Source of the DNA: an uncultured Erysipelotrichaceae bacterium
GTDB taxonomy: Bacteria > Bacillota_I > Bacilli_A > Erysipelotrichales > Erysipelotrichaceae
Length of the DNA stretch: 11,393 bases
Direction of reading: 5' to 3'
Assembly (NCBI GenBank): GCA_944325295.1
Contig: CALUZL010000058.1
Coordinates: forward strand, 1 to 11,393
Shown: positions 7,403 through 11,393 of the stretch, in pieces
Numbering within the stretch: the first letter of the stretch is position 1
Layout: every line of letters begins with the position of its first letter
The notes under the pieces: model-generated
What the model was told of the DNA's origin: nothing
What the model saw: only the letters and a program-made list of their open reading frames with translations
Databases searched by the model: none
Translations under genes and position numbers: made by a program

Positions 7403-7831
7403 TCAATCGAGTTTCAGAGTCAGTCCGCTTTCGGGATCACCACCGACAGTAACGGTATAGACCTTACCGTATTCGACTGATATGGATAAGGGTTCGCTGC
7501 CCGCGTACTCGTTCATATCGTGGTCTAACAGGTATACTTGAATTTGAAACGAAGAAAGACCAAAGGAATCAAGTGGTGTTTTTTGTGAGTTTTCGAATCG
7601 CTCTTCATAAAGATTCCCAACCTCTAATAAAGCATCACCGTCTTCGCGAAGTCGGCTTTGTGCATACACTTCACCATCGAAGTAAGATCGCGTTTCGATA
7701 AATTGCAGATTTGGCACCTCTATTTGAAATTGAATAGTGAAACCCTCGTTTTTACATCCGGATAAAGCAAATATCAGAAATAACACCAAGATAGCAGATA
7801 ATGATTTGGGTATTGAGAAGATCCTTTTCAA
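7403..7831 (-). CDS. Small predicted lipoprotein of unknown function
   Basis: A 142-residue protein on the minus strand. Residues 1-25 form a lipoprotein signal peptide: basic start (MKR), hydrophobic stretch SAILVLFLIFA, and lipobox LSGC with Cys26 as the predicted lipidated residue, so it should be anchored on the outer face of the membrane. The rest (about 116 residues) is mostly alternating polar/hydrophobic, consistent with beta structure; I do not recognise a family. The start is TTG at 7829-7831. No ATG sits near it, but a perfect AGGAGG (plus-strand CCTCCT at 7840-7845) lies 8 bases upstream, which makes TTG convincing. It faces gyrA tail to tail and is divergent from the larger lipoprotein gene. 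Confidence 0.8.
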   Translation of the reverse strand: MKRIFSIPKSLSAILVLFLIFALSGCKNEGFTIQFQIEVPNLQFIETRSYFDGEVYAQSRLREDGDALLEVGNLYEERFENSQKTPLDSFGLSSFQIQVYLLDHDMNEYAGSEPLSISVEYGKVYTVTVGGDPESGLTLKLD

Positions 7832-7859
7832 TTGCTCGTCCTCCTTTTATGTCATTATA

Positions 7860-7868
7860 ATTATAGCA
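7860..7868 (-). promoter_or_regulatory. Extended -10 promoter for the small lipoprotein gene
   Basis: On the minus strand, TGCTATAAT gives TGn plus a perfect TATAAT (plus-strand 7860-7865). A second TATAAT lies at 7854-7859 but would put the start almost on the ribosome site. No clear -35 is seen. The A-run that complements T16 (7908-7923) lies about 42 bp further upstream, where it could act as an UP-like element. Confidence 0.6.
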
Positions 7869-7907
7869 AAAAACCTTCTAGCAAACGCATCTGTAAGAAA
7901 GGCCTTG

Positions 7908-7923
7908 TTTTTTTTTTTTTTTT
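7908..7923 (+). repeat. Homopolymer run of 16 T upstream of the larger lipoprotein gene
   Basis: An uninterrupted T16 lies 11 bp upstream of the TATAAT at 7935-7940. It fills the place where a -35 box should be. A TTGTTT at 7905-7910 could serve as -35 but is 24 bp from the -10 at this tract length; losing seven T would give a 17-bp spacer. Such runs change length by slippage. Length could also be an assembly artefact. Confidence 0.9.
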
Positions 7924-7934
7924 AATTCCTTGGT

Positions 7935-7940
7935 TATAAT
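7935..7940 (+). promoter_or_regulatory. -10 box for the larger lipoprotein gene
   Basis: A perfect TATAAT, 23 bp before the ATG at 7964, with no TGn extension. Any -35 function must come from the T16 run or the TTGTTT beyond it. The leader would be about 17 bases and contains the ribosome site AGAGAGG (7949-7955). Confidence 0.6.
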
Positions 7941-7963
7941 TGATTTATAGAGAGGTAAAAATT

Positions 7964-9592
7964 ATGAAACGATTGATAATAGTGCTTATCGTTTTGATGG
8001 TAGTCAGCGGATGTGGTAATGAAGTTACTGATACAACCGATGCAACAGAAACACCAAAAACTGAAAAAGATCCCTATGGTTTGTATGAAGAATTGCTTTT
8101 AAAGGAAGAGTTTGCTGATGAGAATTATCAGATCTGTGTCTATCCGGAGACTGTTTACGGGTATTCTGTTGACTACATACCGGTCGCTGCTTATGAGGAT
8201 AAGACTTTTATGATCGATACCTTCTATCTGTCTTTGATGCAGCAGGGCTATAACGATATCAGTCCGCAAATGATGATCGATGGTTATGATTATTCCTGGC
8301 TCACCAACACCAAGACCGCAAATGGCAAGACCTCAAACAGTGACGATTCTTTGATCGACCCTTATGCGATCATTAACCATTTAGAAGCTGACACGATTCT
8401 TTATCAAGAAGTTGAAATCCATAAGTTTAGTGATGACGGTGAAAGGATCGATATTGATGGTGATCCAAATATTAAAAAAGAAGCTATCTATCGCACCGAT
8501 GAAGAAAAACCTTTTTCGGTCGGTATCTATTATAAAGATTCATACATCGATGAAATTTTAAAGGGTGAACTCATGATGTATGGACCAAAGTTAACAGACG
8601 GGAATTCCGGACCACATTTCAATTTCGGCCGCTGGTATAAGGTATTTATCTCTGATGGCAGTACTTTAAGTATAAAGCTTGATTCTTACCTCGATGGTAC
8701 ACTTATAACTTTTGAACTTGAAGATAAAAGTGGCAAAGAGCCTTTGGTTTATAGGGTCGAGATGATGAGTGATGTCGACATCAAGGATGTAGCCGGATTT
8801 AGTGATGCCTACAATGATTTTACTTTCAATTTTAGACCACGACTGGCTAATGATTCCTCTTTAGAAAAAGGAACGGTCGTAAGTGAAGCTGATCTTTTAG
8901 AGCCGGAAAACTATGTCCATGAGGAAGTACTGTTTAAGGATGAGTATGATGGTGCTTATGTGTATGGAAGAGCGGATGTCGAGGTATCTACTTATGAAGA
9001 AGCAACTTTCATGCTTGACGACTTGATATTCGGCTATGACTTTAAGTACTTTTACTACACTTGGCCACATAACAAGTACCTAACTGATGATATGTATGTA
9101 AAAGACTATGATCGAAGTTGGATCGATCGTTTTGTTGAGGAAAATGCCGCCAAAGGCTGGGATATGACGAAAGTAGAAGGTGAAGTAGACCCCCAAAAGG
9201 CTATAAACCATTTTGATGATGAAACGCTTCTATTTACAGATGGTTTATTGGTCTACGACCTTGTCGATGGCGATAAGATAATCCGTGAAACAAAATACAC
9301 CTCTGATAAATACGGTTACGAGGGGAATGTGACAGTCGGAATACGTTATGAAGACTCCTATCTTAAAAAACTTTTTGCAGGCGATGTCAAAAAGGCGGAT
9401 ATAACGATGGAAGATGCTTATAAAATCATGGCTGAAGCGAAGATCTTGAGAATGTATCGCTCTGCTACAAGTGAAACGAATTGTCTTTCATTTACGATCT
9501 TTGATGGCGAAGACAGATCTTTGATCATCTTTGACAGCGGCGATGAACAATTTGTCTTTGAAAGTGATGTCGAACTTGGAGACTTATTGTGA
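7964..9592 (+). CDS. Large predicted lipoprotein with two related halves, unknown function
   Basis: A 542-residue predicted surface lipoprotein. The signal peptide is MKRLIIVLIVLMVVSGC, with lipobox VSGC and Cys17 as the predicted lipid anchor, followed by a Thr/Glu-rich linker of about 20 residues. The mature part is two related halves (about residues 41-270 and 315-537), each acidic and rich in Tyr/Asp. Matching segments include AIINHLEADTILY with AINHFDDETLLF and SVGIYYKDSYIDEILKGEL with TVGIRYEDSYLKKLFAGDV. I do not recognise the family and assign no function. ATG 7964 was chosen over a TTG at 7940 because it has AGAGAGG at 7949-7955 and starts the signal peptide properly, while the TTG overlaps the -10 box. 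It stands between gyrA and serS, divergent from the smaller lipoprotein gene. Confidence 0.88.
   Translation: MKRLIIVLIVLMVVSGCGNEVTDTTDATETPKTEKDPYGLYEELLLKEEFADENYQICVYPETVYGYSVDYIPVAAYEDKTFMIDTFYLSLMQQGYNDISPQMMIDGYDYSWLTNTKTANGKTSNSDDSLIDPYAIINHLEADTILYQEVEIHKFSDDGERIDIDGDPNIKKEAIYRTDEEKPFSVGIYYKDSYIDEILKGELMMYGPKLTDGNSGPHFNFGRWYKVFISDGSTLSIKLDSYLDGTLITFELEDKSGKEPLVYRVEMMSDVDIKDVAGFSDAYNDFTFNFRPRLANDSSLEKGTVVSEADLLEPENYVHEEVLFKDEYDGAYVYGRADVEVSTYEEATFMLDDLIFGYDFKYFYYTWPHNKYLTDDMYVKDYDRSWIDRFVEENAAKGWDMTKVEGEVDPQKAINHFDDETLLFTDGLLVYDLVDGDKIIRETKYTSDKYGYEGNVTVGIRYEDSYLKKLFAGDVKKADITMEDAYKIMAEAKILRMYRSATSETNCLSFTIFDGEDRSLIIFDSGDEQFVFESDVELGDLL
8084..9574 (+). repeat. Internal protein duplication in the large lipoprotein
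   Basis: First copy about 8084-8773, second about 8906-9574, separated by a linker of about 44 codons. Three blocks align in order: a TFMID / TFMLD block, an INH plus acidic block, and a VGI-Y-DSY block. Identity is moderate and DNA identity low, so the duplication is old. Confidence 0.75.
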
Positions 9593-9594
9593 GC

Positions 9595-9623
9595 TTGTGT
9601 TTTATGATCGATTAATTTAAAAT
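9595..9623 (+). promoter_or_regulatory. Possible promoter of the serS T-box transcript
   Basis: TTGTGT (9595-9600) and TAAAAT (9618-9623) are 17 bp apart, directly after the lipoprotein stop. Both boxes are imperfect. Transcription would begin near 9630, just before the base of T-box stem I. Confidence 0.45.
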
Positions 9624-9630
9624 AAGCGTA

Positions 9631-9820
9631 TAGCGTAAATTAAGAAATAGTAACTTGTCAGGTGATATGAAGCGAGATGATGGTTGGTGAGAATCATTTA
9701 CAGTTGGCAAGAGAACCGCTCTTAAGCATGCTTAGTCACGGTTAGTCCCGTTATCGACGCTGAGAAGTAATAAAGGTGGCACCACGATCCGCGATCGTCC
9801 TTTAAAGGTGCTTTTTATTT
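9631..9820 (+). promoter_or_regulatory. T-box riboswitch controlling serS
   Basis: A tRNA-sensing leader that lets serS be read when uncharged tRNA binds. Stem I base: UUAAGA (9640-9645) with UCUUAA (9720-9725). Loop E motif: AGUA (9649-9652) opposite GAA (9713-9715). Upper helix: CUUGUC/GGCAAG (9654-9659 with 9706-9711). The distal arm has GAUGAU/AUCAUU closing a GGUUGG-type loop. Stem III: CUUAG/CUGAG (9731-9735 with 9760-9764) capped by ACGG/CCGU. The T-box core at 9769-9786 contains GGTGGCACC. The TGGC in it matches the GCCA end of tRNA-Ser (discriminator G). The specifier codon is unclear: see findings. Confidence 0.93.
9779..9820 (+). terminator. Regulated terminator of the T-box
   Basis: Outer stem GCACC/GGTGC (9779-9783 with 9807-9811) and inner stem ACGATC/GATCGT (9784-9789 with 9793-9798, loop CGC), followed by TTTTTATTTT. 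The 5' arm overlaps the T-box core, so terminator and antiterminator exclude each other. Confidence 0.88.
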
Positions 9821-9836
9821 TATTGAAGGAGAAAAT

Positions 9837-11117
9837 ATGATCGATATCAACTTAATCAGAGAAAATCCCGAACTTGTAAAAGAAAATATCAAAAAGAAGT
9901 TTCAAGACGAGAAATTGGTATTAGTCGATGAAGTTAAAGCTTTCGATGAGGAATATCGCAACATCCGCAAAAAAGCTGATGACCTCAGAAGCTGCAGAAA
10001 CCAATATTCAAAAGCGATCGGTACGCTTATGCGTGAGGGCAAAAAAGAAGAAGCGGAAGCGATCAAGAAAAGTGTTGCGGCTATCGGCGAGGAGATCGCA
10101 GCTATCGAAGTAAAAGAGGGCCAATTAGCCGAGGAGATCAACAAGCGCATGATGGTCATTCCCAACATCATCGATCCTACGGTCCCGATCGGTAAAGATG
10201 ACAGTGAAAATGTCGAGATCGAACAATTCGGAGAAAAGAGAACGTTTGATTTTGAGATCCCTTATCACACCGAGATCATGGAGCACTTAAACGGGATCGA
10301 TCTTGACAGCGCCCGCAAGACAAGCGGCAACGGTTTTTACTATTTGACCGGTGATATCGCCAGACTTCACAGTGCCATTCTTTCTTATGCCCGCGATTTT
10401 ATGATCGACAGAGGCTTTACCTATGTCATCCCACCTTATATGATCCATGGCAATGTCGTAAATGGGGTCATGTCATTTAAGGAAATGGAGAATATGATGT
10501 ATAAGATCGAAGGCGAAGATCTCTATTTGATCGGTACATCTGAGCACTCGATGATCGGCAGATTCATCGATACCATAATTAAAGAAAAGGATCTGCCATA
10601 TAAGCTCACTTCCTATTCTCCGTGTTTTCGAAAAGAAGTCGGGGCGCATGGCATCGAAGAGCGCGGTGTTTACCGTGTCCATCAATTTGAGAAACAGGAA
10701 ATGATAGTTGTTTGTAAACCGGAAGATTCGATGCGATTCTATGATGTTTTGTGGCGCAACTCGGTTGATTTCTTCTTGAGTTTAGATATCCCGGTCAGGA
10801 CTTTAGAGTGCTGCAGTGGTGATTTAGCTGATCTGAAGATAAAGTCATGTGATGTCGAGGCGTGGTCGCCAAGACAGAACAAGTATTCAGAGGTCTGCTC
10901 ATGCTCGAACCTGGGTGATGCTCAAGCCAGAAGGTTAAAGATCAGGATCGAAGATGAAAACGGTAAAAAGTATCTCGCTCATACGTTGAACAATACTGTT
11001 GTTGCACCACCAAGGATGCTTATACCTTTCATTGAAAATAACCTCAATTCGGACTTAAGTGTCAATATCCCTAAAGCTTTGCAACCGTACATGGGTGGAA
11101 AGACAATAATAAAATAA
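9837..11117 (+). CDS. serS: Seryl-tRNA synthetase
   Basis: Class II synthetase that charges tRNA-Ser (and tRNA-Sec where present) with serine in the cytosol. It is 426 residues, the usual size. Residues 1 to about 105 form the antiparallel coiled-coil arm that grips the long variable arm of tRNA-Ser. The catalytic domain shows GTSE (233-236), motif 2 from FRKE (264-267) to RVHQFEKQE (280-288), then EAWSPRQNKYSEVCSCSN and ARRLKIR, and motif 3 around R393 (HTLNNTVVAPPRMLIPFIEN), ending PYMGG. Several motifs differ from standard bacterial SerRS (PTAEV, RQHQF, TLNGS). The ATG at 9837 has AAGGAG at 9826-9831. Expression should be controlled by the T-box leader. A hairpin follows the stop. Confidence 0.95.
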   Translation: MIDINLIRENPELVKENIKKKFQDEKLVLVDEVKAFDEEYRNIRKKADDLRSCRNQYSKAIGTLMREGKKEEAEAIKKSVAAIGEEIAAIEVKEGQLAEEINKRMMVIPNIIDPTVPIGKDDSENVEIEQFGEKRTFDFEIPYHTEIMEHLNGIDLDSARKTSGNGFYYLTGDIARLHSAILSYARDFMIDRGFTYVIPPYMIHGNVVNGVMSFKEMENMMYKIEGEDLYLIGTSEHSMIGRFIDTIIKEKDLPYKLTSYSPCFRKEVGAHGIEERGVYRVHQFEKQEMIVVCKPEDSMRFYDVLWRNSVDFFLSLDIPVRTLECCSGDLADLKIKSCDVEAWSPRQNKYSEVCSCSNLGDAQARRLKIRIEDENGKKYLAHTLNNTVVAPPRMLIPFIENNLNSDLSVNIPKALQPYMGGKTIIK

Positions 11118-11122
11118 CAGTT

Positions 11123-11148
11123 GAAGATACCAAAAGGGTATCTTCTTT
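11123..11148 (+). terminator. Hairpin after serS, probable terminator
   Basis: GAAGATACC (11123-11131) pairs perfectly with GGTATCTTC (11137-11145) around AAAAG. The T tail is short (TTT then AACG), so termination may be partial. It ends just before the first parS-like palindrome. Confidence 0.6.
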
Positions 11149-11150
11149 AA

Positions 11151-11166
11151 CGTTTCACGTGAAACA
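11151..11166. other. parS: parS site 1 (ParB/Spo0J binding)
   Basis: CGTTTCACGTGAAACA matches the Bacillus parS TGTTTCACGTGAAACA at 15 of 16 positions; only the outer base differs. It contains a perfect 14-bp palindrome (11152-11165). ParB loads here as a clamp, spreads, and recruits SMC for origin segregation. The location about 11 kb from oriC fits. Confidence 0.88.
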
Positions 11167-11188
11167 TATCGTCACATGACCTAAGTGA

Positions 11189-11204
11189 TGTTACACGTGA
11201 AACA
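11189..11204. other. parS: parS site 2 (ParB/Spo0J binding)
   Basis: TGTTACACGTGAAACA fits the parS consensus TGTTnCACGTGAAACA exactly. Its centre is 38 bp from that of site 1. It ends 1 bp before the AGGAGG of the downstream gene, so bound ParB would sit on that gene's leader. Confidence 0.9.
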
Positions 11205-11215
11205 TAGGAGGTAAG

Positions 11216-11393
11216 ATGGTAAAAGGAATAATCTGGGATTTTAACGGCACGCTCTTTGATGATTCAGCGATCCACTTGGCTGTTTGGCAAGAGATCTATG
11301 AGCGGCTGACTCAGGGCAAAGGTGATTTCGCCGAGTTCAAAAAGAACTTGATCGGTACTCATAATAAGACCCTTCTCGAAAGGATCTACAAAG
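11216..11393 (+). CDS. HAD-superfamily hydrolase, N-terminal part (3' end outside window)
   Basis: The first 59 codons of a HAD phosphatase of the phosphoglycolate-phosphatase-like type; substrate unknown. Motif I is WDFNGTLFDD, with D8 as the predicted nucleophile. The residue two places on, usually Asp and acting as acid/base, is Asn (N10); this DFNGT form occurs in a recognised subset of the family. The following helical segment would be the start of the cap domain. AGGAGG (11206-11211) is 4 bases before the ATG, somewhat close but strong. The parS site next to the ribosome site leaves no room for a conventional promoter between them, so transcription probably starts upstream of or within the parS pair, or reads through from serS. 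Confidence 0.85.
   Translation, partial: MVKGIIWDFNGTLFDDSAIHLAVWQEIYERLTQGKGDFAEFKKNLIGTHNKTLLERIYK

Noticed and set aside
7872..7923. T16 as the tail of a plus-strand terminator
   Set aside because: Only a weak bulged CCTTCT/AGAAAGG pairing precedes it, with five bases before the T run, and no plus-strand gene upstream needs it; gyrA already has a terminator.
7940..7963. TTG at 7940 as the start of the large lipoprotein
   Set aside because: It overlaps the TATAAT box, has no ribosome site, and adds eight residues before a normal lipoprotein signal peptide; the ATG at 7964 has AGAGAGG.
1..11393. Mycoplasma-type code (TGA as Trp)
   Set aside because: dnaA and both lipoprotein genes end sensibly at TGA, and conserved Trp residues use TGG.
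1..11393. CRISPR array, insertion sequence, tRNA or rRNA gene
   Set aside because: No regularly spaced repeats, transposase motifs, or tRNA/rRNA sequence were seen; the tRNA-like pairing at 9631-9820 belongs to the T-box.

Overview
This window is the chromosomal replication-origin region of a low-GC Gram-positive (Bacillota-type) bacterium. The gene order dnaA-dnaN-yaaA-recF-gyrB-gyrA, followed by serS, is the classic Bacillus-like origin neighbourhood. By eye the base composition is about 40 % GC. T-box control of serS, AGGAGG-type ribosome sites and parS sites of the Bacillus Spo0J/ParB type agree with this. TGA is used as a stop and Trp is TGG, so the code is standard, not the Mycoplasma code. 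A class such as Erysipelotrichia or a standard-code relative of the Mollicutes is possible, but the window does not settle the genus.

Layout. Positions 1-272 hold the C-terminal DNA-binding domain of DnaA. The dnaA-dnaN gap (273-419) looks like the unwinding part of oriC: DnaA-box-like 9-mers spaced one helical turn apart, a close box pair, a short C-rich spacer, then a run of TA(A/G) triplets resembling the DnaA-trio element, just before the dnaN ribosome site. dnaN ends in a terminator. An extended -10 promoter then starts a tight yaaA-recF-gyrB-gyrA operon with overlapping or nearly touching genes. It ends in a hairpin that starts inside the last codons of gyrA.

Positions 7403-9592 are the accessory part: two divergent genes for predicted lipoproteins of no recognised family, absent from the textbook origin order. 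The smaller is on the minus strand. The larger has two clearly related halves. A run of 16 T lies just upstream of the larger gene's -10 box, which makes length-dependent (phase-variable) expression a testable idea.

Positions 9593-11117 hold a T-box riboswitch and serS. The SerRS has active-site motifs closer to archaeal/eukaryotic-type enzymes than to the usual bacterial ones. In the canonical structural register the T-box specifier does not read as a serine codon. Downstream of serS are two parS-like palindromes 38 bp apart, the second abutting the ribosome site of a HAD-family hydrolase gene that runs off the window.

Together the core genes start replication (DnaA, oriC), hold the polymerase (DnaN), protect or repair forks (RecF), manage supercoiling (GyrA/GyrB) and mark the origin for segregation (parS). 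The most notable points are the twin parS sites, the oriC module, the T16 lipoprotein promoter, the duplicated orphan lipoprotein, the GyrB EGNSAGG variant of a quinolone-resistance position, and the odd T-box/SerRS pair.
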